From positions 22,921,000 through 22,984,999 of the forward strand of contig NW_024040040.1 in the NCBI RefSeq assembly GCF_014851395.1: a stretch of 64,000 nt of DNA, given 5' to 3'. This DNA is from Micropterus salmoides. Its lineage: Eukaryota > Chordata > Actinopteri > Centrarchiformes > Centrarchidae. Of the stretch, positions 35,130-47,132 are shown in pieces. Within the stretch, counting starts at the first letter, position 1. Each line of letters begins with the position of its first letter. The translations under genes and the position numbers were made by a program. Under the pieces are notes generated by a model. The model searched no databases and was not told the origin of the DNA. It saw nothing but the letters and a program-made list of their open reading frames with translations.

Positions 35130-35143
35130 CCAGCAGGTGGCGC
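35130..35143 (+). promoter_or_regulatory. CTCF-consensus motif in the diverged repeat
   Basis: Plus-strand CCAGCAGGTGGCGC, a perfect consensus match kept although the surrounding repeat has diverged. Confidence 0.4.
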
Positions 35144-35270
35144 TATGATATTGTGTGTTTATTGGCATATGGATGTGTTCAGGGTGGGACTCTCATTCTA
35201 CATGTACAGTTTGGTGCAGATCTGAGCATACACACTGAAGTAATGTGTAACAGTGTTTTGATTTGATGTC

Positions 35271-36620
35271 ATAGATGGAAAATTGGGGATGAAGGTAAGG
35301 CTTTTTGCAGCAGCTGCCTAACAGTCATTCTACTCACTGTGTGAGACTGTGTGGCACTACAAATGAACTTTGGCAGTAGATGTTGAGAGTAGGATTAGTG
35401 TCACTCATTAAAGTCCCTCTAACACATTCTTTGCAGCCCCCTAGGGAACCAAATACATCTCAAGAACTACACACAAGCTTCACACCATATAAAGACAGCA
35501 GAGAAAGACGTGGAGGTGGTGCAGAGGACATCAGGTCAGGTCATGTCAACATGTCCATAACAAGTGCTTAACAACCAACTTATTTATAACTAATCCCTTA
35601 CAAGACTTTTACTGCTGGGGTCACCCTGGGACAGTTCTCCCAGTATAACTGGGAATGCTCAGCAGCTGCTGCTGGAGACACAGAACTCTTTATGCAGTCC
35701 CCTGCAAAGCCTTTCACTTCTTGATGGATGGGATGTCGAACTGTGTAAAAGTGATATAAATGGGGGAAATATTAAAAATCCTTCTGTCTGCCAGCCACGA
35801 GATAGATGGCTTTACAGTAGGAAGCTGTGGGTTTGCTGAATTATCAGGGGAAGCAGTGTGTGTCTGGCCTCTCCAGGTGCACCTGAAGCCCCTCTTTATC
35901 TCCAGGGAGCTCAATGGCCCCAAGTTAGATGTTGTAGCACTTACAGACCCCATCCACGGCCAATATGGCCCCCACAATTGTTTGCAGTATAACGTTTAAT
36001 TAGTAATTTAAATGGCAGGGGGTGGGGTGCATCAGAGCCTCACAATAGGGAGGCTATATTTTCCTGACTGGCCACAGCGTATGGACATGCGGGCCAGGTT
36101 TTGGTTTAACACAAGCAACAGTGTGGCTAAAGAAAGAAGTACTGGTACCTGTCACCCCAGCACAGCCTGTTTACCCTGCTGCCTTCTGGGAAGAGATATA
36201 TAAGTTTCAGCTGCCGCACCACCAAAATTTTAAACTCTAATTCATCCTCTGCACTGCTCCACTGAATATAGTATATTTCTGTTTACCATTTTTATAATTG
36301 GGGGGGGATTTCTTTTATCAATTTAATGTACTTAAACACATAAAATGATGCTCGTCCTGGACGTCCCCTTTAACCAATCAACAACCAGGATACAATACAC
36401 AGAGCATTTGTCCAGTGATCATTTCCAAATATCATCCTATAATGCATTATGGACATGGGCGTCATAAAAACTTTTACCATGCTCATCACCTATGAGATTT
36501 ATATGCAAGAAGAATAAGTGGACCATAGGCGGGTAAAACAATCTCTGTTCAAACGCAACGTTTTGAAAAAGTGACAGCCCCACTACATGCAAAGACTTTA
36601 AGGATTAATGTATGTCGAAA

Positions 36621-36659
<39 letters not shown>

Positions 36660-36706
36660 TTCCATGGCTTGTGTAATTTGACCCTGGCCTGGTGTCTGGA
36701 GCTTAC
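35271..36706. other. prkx intron, mostly unassigned, with a fossil LINE piece
   Basis: Near 36090-36260 the sequence CACAGCCTGTTTACCCTGC, CTTCTGGGAAGAGATATA and GCCGCACCACCA resembles the HSLF-LLPSGRRYR-CRTT C-terminal region of Rex1/L2-type LINEs with frame shifts. The rest shows no recognisable feature apart from the simple repeat listed separately. Confidence 0.45.
36623..36658. repeat. (AC)n microsatellite
   Basis: About 18 perfect AC units, 49 bp from the prkx exon. Confidence 0.92.
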
Positions 36707-36802
36707 TTGACATAGAAATCCAGATGGCGTGGGAATTCAAGTTTTCCGGCCAGGATCTTCTGATAGATTCCAAATGGATTGTCATCAAAGAACGGTGGGT
36801 AC
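36707..36802 (-). CDS. prkx: prkx exon encoding GYPPFFDDNPFGIYQKILAGKLEFPRHLDFYVK
   Basis: 96 bp starting after a CCACAG acceptor and ending TATGTCAA before GTAAGC. It completes a split glycine codon from the exon upstream and gives YPPFFDDNPFGIYQKILAGK, LEFPRHLDFYV and a split lysine. This is kinase subdomain X, the segment around helix G that contacts substrates and the regulatory subunit in PKA-like enzymes. The FFDDNPFGIYQKILAGK string is characteristic of PRKX. Confidence 0.94.
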
Positions 36803-36848
36803 CTGTGGAGAGAAGTAAATGTCATCTCCCTCTGCCCCTCTGAAGCTG

Positions 36849-36893
36849 CACGCACACGCACACACACACACACACACGCGCACACACACACAC
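36849..36893. repeat. (AC)n microsatellite, imperfect
   Basis: CA repeats with CG interruptions, 46 bp upstream of the exon in the transcript direction. A separate (GT)13 lies at 37041-37066. Confidence 0.9.
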
Positions 36894-37040
36894 TGTCACT
36901 GTGTGCACACTCAATTTGTGCTCTGCAAAAACAGCGTGATGCAAGGAACAGGTAAAGTATGTAAGAGCCTACACACGCTTACCAGGATCACCCCAACTAA
37001 ATGGTGAGTGAACATGTAGAGAGGTCACCATTTAGAGATA

Positions 37041-37066
37041 GTGTGTGTGTGTGTGTGTGTGTGTGT
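37041..37066. repeat. (GT)n microsatellite
   Basis: Thirteen perfect GT units. Confidence 0.9.
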
Positions 37067-38541
37067 AGCGGGACTATGATAACTTTGTGCTATAGACAGA
37101 GCAGCCTTTGTTCACAGCTATTTTGACATTTCTGTGTGTTAATCTTTCTACCATCCACAGGCCTTCTGCTGCTGCTCTCCACTGAATGCTTTCCCAGCTC
37201 TCCTGTTCTTCCCTGCGCTCTGGCCTGGACAAGTCATTAACCACAAATTAAAAATTGGGACCAGCCTCTGAATGCAATACGCATGGAGCAGATAGCCGCA
37301 AAATTGTCTTCCCTGTGAAAAGCTCCAGAGTTAGGAGATCGCGGGCATCTGGGAGCTGGCTGTGTAACGCAGACTCCACTCACATGTTTTTTGTTTCAAA
37401 AGTGGTGCTGTCATATGTGGAGAATTTGGGTCATTGTGGCAAAATAGTATGACAATTTCACATATTAAATTGATGGTCCAGTAGATGACCAAAGTAGTGC
37501 ATGCAAATTGTAACTATATTTATAATATATATCAGGGCTGGGTGATATGGACCAACGCCGGCGTGTTCACTGTCGCTTTACCTGGTCTGTGTTTCTCTGC
37601 AGAATGCTAAAATGGGTCACCAACTATACCTGGGCGGCCTCCCCAGATAAAGTCTGTGTGTGGGAAACACTGGATGAACTACTGTTTTTCTTTTTACAAA
37701 CCAGGTCTTCAGCAGTGTCGACTGGCACTGTGTCTCCCTCCATGTTGCTAGAGAATCTGTACGCTAGAGGGGGGGTGTGAGCAGACACAGAGGGAGTGGC
37801 AGGGCTGTGCAGTGTGGGACAGAGGTGCAAATGCTGGCAGGACTTTACGGAAAAATATATTAACTGACTCAAAATCAGACTATATTGGTATAAACTATAT
37901 TGTCTAATTTCTTCTGAAATTTTGTATACCTTATAATACTGATATACCACACCTCTGAATATATATATATCTACATACAGTTGTGCTCTTAAGTTTTATA
38001 GTCATATTTTAGTAAAATATGACTCATCATGCAAAATAACTGTCTTTGATTCAAGGATAGTGATCATATGAAGACATATCTTTTTACATAATTGTTTGGC
38101 TGCCTTTTAAACAATAATGATAACAGAAATAACCCAAGGGTCATTATATGAAAACATGCTATTTTAAGTCCCTCAGAAAAAAAAAGCTCTATAAATCTTA
38201 ATAAAACAATAACATAAAACAAATAAAATATTTTATAATTTAGTTTTCATAATATGTCTCATAATATAAGAATAAATTAATTTATGTTTCTTTTGTTTTT
38301 AAAAGATTTTAATCACTTTTTTTGTGCAAAGTATCTTGCGGAAATGTTGAAAATGGCCTGTCCCTCAGTATGATTTTTTTACTTCTACTTGCTATTGAGG
38401 CCAAAAAAGTCAAACTGTCATACAAAAACTTAAACCTATATAAAGCCTCAAGTGTTGTTTCATTACTCATGAAGGGGTTTTATTCTTAATATGTGTAAAA
38501 TGTTGCAAAAAACAACAATTTAGTTGGGTCCCCATGTTGTT
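37067..38541. other. prkx intron, AT-rich, weak repeat signals
   Basis: Around 37540 the phrase GGGCTGGGTGATATGGACC and around 37945 ACTGATATACCACACC resemble the ends of short fish DNA elements, but I cannot define boundaries. 38000-38500 is AT-rich without coding signal. Confidence 0.35.
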
Positions 38542-38927
38542 GTCAACCCCGTTACTTTTAATCAAAACACCCCTTCAAAGCTGATGGACTGTTCCAAAAG
38601 TTACATAATTTCCACGAAATGACATCACTTGCCTTTTTATGAAGTTTATGGTAAAAGTCAAGTAATTGTCACCTCCTTTAATGGATTTTTTTTGAGTTAA
38701 GTAATGTCTCACGGAGTGGGACGAGCTCAAATGTGTCAACCCTGTTACCACATAAACATATGTTAAAAAGTTATTTGTTAGAAATTTTAAATGTACATAT
38801 AACATAACATTTAAGCCTCTCATGAATGATCACCATGTCATGTCATGACATTTACCACAAGGCTAGTAGTGACTGGCAATAACATTTTTCGTCAATCCTG
38901 TTACCGTCACCACTGTTACCATTTCAG

Positions 38928-39311
38928 CAGCATTACCTTCACTGTGTGTACCTCTGTGTGTATATTGTGTAGGCTGCCTCCCTCCCCTCTCTCTCGCTCC
39001 TTACATCTCTCTCTCCTTACATCTCTCTCTCTCTCTCCTTACATCTCTCTCTCTCTCTCTCTCTCACCCCAACCGGTCGAGGCAGATGGCCGCCCACCCT
39101 GAGCCATGGTTCTGCTCGAGGTTTCTGCCTCTTAAAAGGAAGTTTTTCCTTGCCTCTGTCGCCTAGTGCTTGCTCTTGGTGGGAACTGTTGGGCTTCTGT
39201 AAATAACATCACAGAGTACGGTCTAGACCTGCTCTTTTATGAAAAGCGCTGTGAGATAACTGTTGTTGTGATTTGGCGCTATATAAATAAAATTGAATTG
39301 AATTGAATTGA
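38928..39311 (+). mobile_element. L2 LINE, 3' UTR only
   Basis: It starts at CAGCATTACCTTCACTG in the L2 3' UTR and ends in (ATTGA)n. ATTTCAG flanks both sides (38921-38927, 39312-39318). Confidence 0.92.
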
Positions 39312-39424
39312 ATTTCAGTGGTAACAGGGTTGACTAAGCTTTTGTGTGTGTCCTGGAATTTATAATATCAGTGAGTCTAACATTTCATTTTCATCACACT
39401 GTACATGAAAATATACTTTTCCTA

Positions 39425-40440
39425 CCCAAAAAGTGTTAATCGAGGGCAACTGGACTTGGTTGAAGATGTTTCACCTCAAATCCAAGTGGCTTCTTCAGTT
39501 CTAATACTGGTGGGGAGTTCCAGGTATTTTACCTCTGTGGGGCCATGATCAAAGTCATTAATACCAATTGGTGGTTGGTGCTGCTGGCTATTGTAACAAA
39601 GGTAGTTTGGGTCCATGGAGTCAACTGAGGCCAATTGTAAAAAACAGTCTTTGGAATTTTCACTCTCCTGGGAAAGAGATGAAGGACAGCATTATATGTA
39701 GGGGATAACTTTGGTAGATATCCTCCTTTCTTGAGAGATGGTTTCTCTACTTTGAAGTAGAAAGCCTCCTTCACTCTTCTTTCAAACTATCAGTCCTCTC
39801 TATCCAAAATATGTATGTTGTTGTCTTCAAAAGTGTGTCCCTTATTTCCCAGATTTAGGTAAACTGCTGAGTCTTAAACTGAGATGTGTTGACCCTTCCA
39901 GTGTTGAGCCATACGTTTGATTAATGGTTTTCTGCTTTCCCCGATATACAAATCTGTGCATTCCTCACTGCATTGGACAGCATACACTATGTTGCCGTTC
40001 TTGTGTTTGGGGTGGGGTCTTTCAGGTGGACCAGTTTCTATCTTAGTGTGTGGCTGGGTTGGAAAAACACAGGGATGTGGTGTTTGTTGAAAATCCTCTT
40101 GAGTTTCTCTGACACTCCTGACATGTATGGAATGACGATGAAGCATTTTTTACCTCGTTTCTTCACCAACCACAGTATTAGAGTTTTTCCTGGATCTTGT
40201 GGTTGTTTTCACAAGGGTCCAGTTAGATTATCCACAATTAAGTTCATCCTTCAGTTTTTTGTACTCCTTCTCTTAGGTCCTGGGCACTTGTTGGTACATT
40301 ATCAACTTGGTGGTGCAGAGTTTTGACAATTCCTTGCTTGTACTCTAGTGGGTGGTGATAGTTTTAAGTAAGTACTGGTCTGTGTGTGTGGGTTTCCTGT
40401 ATACTCCAATTTGGAGGTTCCTGTCCTCTTCAATGTGTAT
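39425..40440 (-). pseudogene. Penelope-like element, minus-strand copy, degenerate
   Basis: Read on the minus strand, it holds GVYRKPTHTDQYLL-like sequence near 40420-40350, then degraded linker. An open stretch (40146-39874) encodes the GIY-YIG endonuclease: NIVYAVQCSEECTDLYIGESRKPLIKRMAQHW. The 3' tail is CCACTTGGATTTGAGGTGAAAC... down to about 39430. GIY-YIG fused to a telomerase-like reverse transcriptase is the signature of Penelope-like elements. The reverse transcriptase palm is missing and the frame is broken. Confidence 0.82.
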
Positions 40441-40589
40441 GCCACACTACAAAAAAGTCATGTTGTTGTTAACTAGGGGTTAAGTGTCTTGCTCAGGGAC
40501 ACAATGGTGGATGTCTTACAGTGGAAATCAAACCCAGGTCTCCCACACCAGAGGCAAGCATCTTATCAATGCGCCATCACCACCCCCAG
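40441..40589 (-). mobile_element. tRNA-derived SINE fragment
   Basis: On the minus strand it reads GGTGATGGCGCATTGATAAG (box-A-like), GAGACCTGGGTTTGATTTCC (box-B-like) and then GTGTCCCTGAGCAAGACACTTAACCCC, a block shared by many fish SINEs. It lies exactly between the two oppositely oriented Penelope pieces. Confidence 0.55.
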
Positions 40590-40935
40590 AATAGGGAAAC
40601 CATCTCTCAACAGAGGAGGATATATGACACCACTTATCCCCCATTTATAATGCAGTCTTTTTATATGTTCCTAGAAGATGAAACAATTGGTGACATTTGG
40701 CCTACTGTAAAAATTCCAAAGACTGTTGTTAACATGTCTCAGTTGATAACATGGACCCTAACGACCGTTGTTACAATAGCCAGGATCACCAACCACTAAT
40801 TGGTATCAATGACTTTGATTATGATCCCATAGAGGTAAAATACATGGAACTCCCCACCAGTCATTTAGAACCGAAGACACCGCTTGGATGAGAGGTGAAA
40901 AATCTTTAACCACGTCCAGTTGCCTTCGATTCAAC
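40590..40935 (+). mobile_element. Penelope-like element, plus-strand 3' fragment
   Basis: It matches the 3' end of the Penelope copies: CTCAACAGAGGAGGATATATG and ACCACTTATCCCCCATTTATAATGC (the last endonuclease codons). The AT-rich linker and tail CTTGGATGAGAGGTGAAAAATC then lead to CCAGTTGCCTTCGATT. It faces away from the minus-strand copy at 39.4-40.4 kb. Confidence 0.75.
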
Positions 40936-41961
40936 CCTTCTCAGCTAAGAAAAGTATATTTTTATGTACCCACAGGCCCAACTATTTAATTTTTCACATT
41001 TATTTGCAATGTAATTTTAATATGTTTGAATTAAACAATTTATATACAGTTAAATCTGTAGCATCATCATAAAGTTGTATCATCTTTCATGCTAATTAGT
41101 TATTTTGAATCAAAAGTTTAAGAATGTCCCATTATAACTCCATTGCACCCATGACTGTAACTTAAACAAGCAGTATAACCTATACGGTAACTGCTGTCAA
41201 CCCTGTTACCGATGTGTCAGCCCTGTTACTTGTATAATATTCTAATATAATTTGAAAAATGAAAATAAAATTGTGAATTCAACTAATGGTACAAGTTAAG
41301 TAGAAGAGACCAGTAATACACTCAAAGAAATTGGGATATTATTACTTAGTTTTCATAACTTTTTCTTAAACAGAATATGTTGTGACAGTATTAATTGTAA
41401 ATGAACGTATTCATCCATGGATATAAGTAAACTAGTCAATATTCCCACTTTACAAACACTCTTATTGTAACAAGTGGTGTCTTATCTTTCATAGTATGTC
41501 ATATTTGTTCTAAATATAGATTTAAAACCTTTTCAAACAGTAATATGTCGGTAACAGGGTTGACGAAACACACATATATGCAAGTTGATTATGTGAAAAA
41601 AATTTAAAAATAAGTTAGCCTCAGATGGCACGGCACATTTTTCTTAGAGCTAAGGATCTTCTTCATCCTAAAAGGGACTTAAATACATTGAAAACAGTAC
41701 TTTGAAAATCAAGCATTAAAAATGTAAAATGGTATGTTATCGTATAATGACCTGATCCATGATCCTGATCAAAAGTTTACATACCCTTGAATGTTTGGCC
41801 TTGTTACGGACACACAAAGTGACACACACAGGTGAAAACGGCAATTAAAGGTTATTTCCCACACCTGTGGCTTTTTAAATTGCAATTAGTGTCTGTGTAT
41901 AAATAGACCATGAGTTTGTGAGCTCTCACGTGGATGCACTGAGCATTCTAGATACTGAGCC

Positions 41962-42369
41962 ATGGGGAGCAGAAAAGAACTGTCAAAAGACCTGCGTAAC
42001 AAGGGACTGGAACTTTATAAAGATGGAAAAGGATATAAAAAGATACCCAAAGCCTTGCAAATGCCAATCAGTACTGTTCAATCAATTATTAAGAAGTGGA
42101 AAATTCTTGGATCTCTCAATACCAATCCAAGGTCAGGTAGATCAAGAAAGATTTCAGCCAAAACTGCAAGAAGAATTGTTCGGGATACAAAGAAGAACCC
42201 ACAGGTAACGTCAGGAGAAATACAGGCTGCTCTGGAAAAAGATGGTGTGGTTGTTGCAAGGAGCACACTACGACAGTACTTGAACAAAAATGAGCTGCAT
42301 GGTCGAGTTGCCAGAAAGAAGCCTTTACTGCACCAATGCCACAAAAAAGCCCAGTTACAATATGCCTGA
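41962..42369 (+). pseudogene. Tc1-C transposase, N-terminal part (135 codons)
   Basis: ATG-initiated MGSRKELSKDLR, KGYKKIPKALQMPISTVQ and RSGRSRKISAKTAR are the paired-like DNA-binding region. LHGRVARKKPLLHQCHKKAQLQYA leads toward the catalytic core. The frame is cut by the LINE after QYA; about ten residues are missing before the sequence resumes at 50290. It belongs to a different Tc1 lineage from Tc1-A and Tc1-B. Confidence 0.92.
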
Positions 42370-42374
42370 AACCC

Positions 42375-44044
42375 CCCCGCACATACAACAACCAAAAACC
42401 CTGGTTCACAGCGAAACTCAGGCAGCTTTGTCAGACCAAGGAGGAGGCCTTCAGAAGTGGGGACAGAGTCTTGTACAACCAGGCCAGGAACACAATGACT
42501 AAAGAGGTCAAAGCTGCAAAGAGGTGCTATGCTGAAAAGCTAAATAACAGCTTTGCAGCCAACGACCCTGCGTCGTTGTGGAGAAGCCTACGGACGCTCA
42601 CAAACTACAAGAGACCATCCCCCAACACTGCTGGTACTCAATGACTGGCAGACGAGCTGAATGGTTTCTACTGTAGGTTTGAAAAGCCCAGAGTCACACC
42701 TCTCCCCCACTCCAACGCCATCTTCAAACCTTCCCCCTCTGACCTCCTCCTGCCTCCTCCACCTGCACCCAACTGTGAAGAGGACGTGAACCACCTCTTC
42801 CAAAGGCAGAAGGATCAGGAAGGCTCCTGGACCTGACGGTGTCTCACCATCGTGCCTGAAAATCTGTGAGGACCAGCTGGCCCCCTTCTTCACTCAGAGC
42901 AGAAGTTCCCTCCTGCTTCAAACGCTCCACAGTCATCCCAGTCCCAAAAAACCCCTCCATCTCTGGACTAAATGACTACAGGCCTGTCGCCCTGACATCT
43001 GTAGTCATGAAGTCCTTTGAAAGACTGGTGTTGGCCCACCTGAAGGACATTACAGGCCCCCTGCTGGACCCCCTCCAGTTTGCCTACAGGGTCAGGTCAG
43101 TGGATGATGCTGTCAACTTGGGTCTGTATCACATCCTACAACACCTCGACTCTCCAGGGACATATGCAAGGATCCTGTTCATGGACTTCAGCTCAGCGTT
43201 CAACACCATCATCCCGGACATCCTGAGCACCAAACTCACCCAGCTCACTGTGCCAGCCTCCACCTGTCAGTGGATCACAGACTTCCTGACTGACAGGAGT
43301 CAGCAGGTGAGGCTGGGAAACCTCACATCCAGCACCCGGACTATCAGCACTGGCGCCCCACAGGGGTGTGTGCTCTCCCCACTGCTCTTCTCCCTCTACA
43401 CCAACGACTGCACCTCAGGGGACCCATCTGTCAAACTCCTAAAGTTCGCTGACGACACAACGGTCATCGGCCTCATCCGGGACGGTGACGAGTCGGCCTA
43501 CAGACGGAAGATTGATCAGCTGGCTCTCTGGTGCGGTCAGAACAACCTGGAGCTTAACACGCTCAAAACTGTGGAAATGACCGTGGACTTCAGGAGGAGC
43601 CCCCCCACTCTGCCCCCCCATCACCATGCTCAACAGCCCTGTGTCTGCTGTGGAATCCTTCAGGTTTCTGGGATCCAATATATCCCAGGACCTGAAGTTG
43701 GAGCCCAACACTGACACTATCATCAAGAAGGCCCAGCAGAGGATGTACTTACTGCGTCAGCTCAACCTGCCTAAGGACCTGCTGATCCTGTTCTACACAG
43801 CCATCATCCAGTCTGTTCTCTGCACCTCCATCACTGTCTGGTTTGGATCTGCCACCAAAAAGGACAAGGACAGACTACAACGGACAGTCAAGACTGCAGA
43901 AAAAATAATCGGTGCCAACCTGACCTCCATTCAGGACTTATACATTTCCAGAGTCAGGAAATGGGCAGGAAACATCACTGCAGATCCATCTCACCCCGGA
44001 CACAACCTGTTCCAGCTCCTCCCCTCTGGTAGGCGCTACAGAGC
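42375..44044 (+). pseudogene. Rex1-like reverse transcriptase, broken
   Basis: Sequence before the domain reads PWFTAKLRQLCQTKEEAFRSG and KRCYAEKLNNSF. The RT core is LNDYRPVALTSVVMKSFERL, LFMDFSSAFNTIIP, STGAPQGCVLSPLLFSLY and the catalytic FADDTTVIG. The C-terminal part is ESFRFLGSNISQDLK, QRMYLLRQLNLP and TVWFGSATKKD, with NLFQLLPSGRRYRA at the break. Frame changes near 42645, 42870 and 43620 make it non-functional. The coding sequence resumes at 47134 with YRALYAKTNRLRNSFFPQAITLMNS and its stop at 47212. Confidence 0.9.
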
Positions 44045-46148
44045 TGTAGCATGGCTAAAACTTAGCTAATAAATTTATGAGAATTAATACCCAATTATGA
44101 ATTTGAATATTCAAAAATATATTAATCCATAAAAAGCTCTCGTTTAAAAAGGGGCATCACCGGAGTTGTTATTATCCTAGAGTCTCCGGACCTCTAGGTA
44201 GCTTTTAATAATTATACAATTATTACTAATGATCAGTTAGTTAATAATCGCTAAATTATCTTAAATCAATCAGTCAGTCTCATATCTAAAGGGTCAATTC
44301 TCTTGGCAGGGACGTGGAGATAGTCAACACACACAGTTCCTTGATTACAGTGAATTTATTAACTAACTAAAGCGATATAAAAGGGTGGTTAAATACAGGG
44401 AAAATAAACAATGGCTGAACAATGAGAAATGGAAGTTCGATTGTGGGAAGCATTTGACTCATACGGCAGAGGAGAACTAATGAAAGTAAGCTATGAGTTT
44501 AGGAGTTAAAAGAAAATATTAACATTATGGGACATCCCTGACCACAGAATGTTTGTTGGATCTTACTGCTTGTCGACAGCCTGCTTTGGCCTGTTGCACG
44601 GGTCCCACACTAGCTGCCCGATCCTGGCTTTTTGCTAGGGATTCTCCGGGGTTCTCCATGTCTGAAGAAAACCTCAAGGGTTGGCCGTCCTCCGTCTGGC
44701 AATTCGGCTGTTTTCAGGTTTCCTTCTTTGCCGCTGGCGAGACCACGTGGCTTGGTCTGACCTCGGTGAAGTTGGCTCGACGAAAAAGCTTAAAAGGGAA
44801 CTTGGTTGTTCCTGAATTAGACCAGTGTAACTTAACGGACTGATAACTTTAACAAAACAAAAGAAAGAAAAATGAAACAAGCACAGTTGGTGGAACTGAG
44901 GGGCAAATCGATGTCGTGGCACTTCGCGTGTGTAGCTTCAAGCGAACAAAGGCCTCGTTGTGCTGGTCGAACTCTTAGGGTGTTGCCGGGAGAAGCATCC
45001 AGAGAGCAGAGCGGAAGACCAGAGTACGAGGAGATGAGAGAGCCGAAGAGAGAGCGAACAACGTCACATGTCGCTCTTTTGTTGTCTGGGGCGTGGTTCC
45101 CCAGAGGGCAGTCCTTTGTCCCCGAGGGAGGGATTGGTGTGTAGATGTCTGGGGGGTGGGAGAGTTATCAAGCACGTAAAGTTTGGTTCAGATGTGAGCA
45201 TGTACACTGCACTGCACTACACTTTTTTATGCGTCTGGACAAGATACACGTACCACAGAAAATTCATGCACGTAGGTGAAACGTGCAGCGGGGGCTGCTT
45301 CGTGGCGCTATGTGGGTGAATGTCGGCATGTACATGTGTTCAGGGCGGGACTCTCATCCTACATGTACACCAGACGCACAAAAAAGCCTCTTGGAGCGAT
45401 GCCCTAAAACCAACAGGAAGTCGGCCATTTTGACTTTTACGTCAAATTTTGGATGATTTACACACCTCATACGAACGGGACATGTATCATATCAAGACGC
45501 ACAAAAAAGCCTCAAGAAGAAAGGTCACTTCCTGTTGCCAGCAGGTGGTGCTATGACTGTGGGTGAATGTCGGCATGTGCATGTGTTCAGGGTGGGACTC
45601 TCATCCTACATGTACACTTTGGTCCAGATGTGAGCATGTAACTGAAGTTACAACAACTTCCTGTTTCATGGCGAATCATTGACGCCACGACACGCCCATT
45701 GACGAAAACTCGCAAATAGCACAACTTCTCATCGTCAATGCCTTTAGAAGGCACAGAAGAAATTTGAAGTCGGTCCGACTAAATCCCTAGGAGGAGTTCG
45801 TTAAATTACGAAGTGTGTAAATCATCCAAAAATGGCCGTAAAATTCAAAATGGACGACTTCCTGTTGACTTTAGGCTATGGGTTCTTGAGGCTTTTTTGT
45901 GCGTCTTGATATGTTACATGTCCCCAGAAAATTTTGTGTATGTAGGTTGAACTTGAACGAGAGGCTAATTTTTTCCAATTTTCTAGGTGGCGCTAGCGAG
46001 TCATTTTGCCATGCCCATGCGCGAAACCCATAAAATACAAAATTTTTCAGTTCTGACATGTGTGCAAAGTTTGGTGAGTTTTCGAGTATGCTCAGGTCCC
46101 CCAAATGGAGCTTACTTTGCAGAAAAAAGAAAAAAAAAGAAAAAGAAA

Positions 46149-46187
<39 letters not shown>

Positions 46188-47132
46188 CTTTACAAATTCA
46201 ATAGGGACCTCGCACAGTCGTGCTCGGGCCCTAATAATCTTTAAAAATTCAATAGGGACCTCGCACGGTTCGTGCTCAGGCCCTAAAAATCCTTACAATT
46301 TCAATAGGGACCTCGCACGGTTCGTGCTCGGGCCCTAATTATTGGTCAGGATAAGTGGGTGACATTTATACATTAACGGCATTTCTGACGATGGTATGTA
46401 ATACTTATTTCGTCCACTTGGGGGAGCTCAGGTTACATGAGGAAAGCTTAGATTAACCCAAAACAATCTTTCCTTAGGAACTGGGGAATTCAGCCTTAAA
46501 GCTGCCTCAAGCTGGATAATTAATAGAGTATAGCATGACATTTCTTTATCATCATTTCTAAAGGAATTGTGTGAGAAAGTATTGTGAACAAGTATAATAT
46601 ATATATATATATAGAAGATGAAGGGCTGTCCTTAATCTTGCTGAAAATAAAAACACTGCAAAAGTAACTTATTTAGATTCTTTTCAGCACTAATAACAAC
46701 AGATAGCAGTTAATGCATTGGGTCTTTGTTTATTTAAAGTTCGGCTGTCCTGGATTATGTCACACTTAGGCGTGAAAGGGGGTATCCCTATGATGGGGTA
46801 ATGAAACGCAGAGCAAGGTCAGTTGCCACAGTTACATGTGTGTGGGGGGGGGCAGTTTAGGATTCCCCCCCCCCAAGGAGAGTTCCGATAGGCTGTTTGT
46901 AATCTCTGGTTAATTTCCCTTTTGTCAGTTTAACAGTCAGCTTCGGAATAAAAAGGTGCCAGTTTTGCGATCAACTGCTCATGAATAGCAACTTTTCCAC
47001 CCCCCTTCCGTTGAGGTCTCTTCAGCAGTCTGTTGAAAGTTGATCTTTAACCCCCCTGCAGAGGAAAAGAGGAATTTGGAGTAGCTCCAAATTTATTCAA
47101 TATAAAATGCACAAATCCACACTGTTGTCCCA
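44045..47132. mobile_element. Unclassified 3.1-kb insertion with 9-bp direct repeats, LTR-like ends
   Basis: CTACAGAGC precedes (44036-44044) and follows (47133-47141) this block, and removing it restores the LINE reading RYRALYAKT. The block starts TGTAGCATGG and ends GTTGTCCCA, TG...CA like an LTR. On the minus strand CCCTTTTATATCG and AATAAATTCACTG near 44380-44345 could be a TATA box and poly(A) signal. It encloses a fold-back copy of repeat X at 45132-46337. Nine base pairs is too long for most LTR insertions, so the class is open. Confidence 0.5.
45132..46337. repeat. Repeat X, fold-back copy H
   Basis: It begins in reverse orientation (GGTGTGTAGATGTCTGGGGGG, TTATCAAGCACGTAAAG) and switches to forward at about 45370-45520 (CCAGACGCACAAAAAAGCC, then GGGACATGTATCATATC). 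It turns back at AAGCCTCAAGAAGAAAGGTCAC and ends in reverse with GGAGCTTACTTTGCAG, a TA tract and three inverted minisatellite units (46196-46337). The turn-round junction is the same as in copy F/G. A CTCF-like CCAGCAGGTGGTGC with one mismatch lies at 45538-45551. Confidence 0.8.

Larger units (their letters stand above)
33602..35270 (-). repeat. Diverged relative of repeat X in reverse orientation, split by an L2 tail
   Basis: It begins AGCTGCAAGCAGTGTTGGGCGGGCCCTCG, the reverse complement of the right terminus of repeat X. It continues with CATATTCTGGAGCTCTTCCGG, CACTTCCTGTGTCCC and GTGTAGATGTGTTCGGGG. Left and right parts (33602-33958, 35002-35270) are joined by the L2 duplication GAAAACTC. 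Later it has GGCCAGCAGGTGGCGCTATGAT and TCATTCTACATGTACAG, the module core. It is visibly more diverged than the other copies, so the family is old. Confidence 0.7.
38542..41565. repeat. Region with recurring GTCAACCCTGTTACC motif
   Basis: The motif or a close variant occurs forward at 38542, 38735, 38891, 41195 and 41216, and inverted at 39320 and 41550. Removing the L2 tail at 38928-39311 restores a near-perfect hairpin whose arms are GTCAATCCTGTTACC and GGTAACAGGGTTGAC. The outermost copies face each other, as expected for one large symmetrical element, now interrupted by an L2, Penelope pieces and a SINE. No transposase is seen and I do not recognise the family. Confidence 0.45.

Noticed and set aside
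44553..45175. Several 80-96-codon frames inside the unclassified insertion
   Set aside because: Overlapping on both strands with no domain; no gag-pol or transposase motif recognised.
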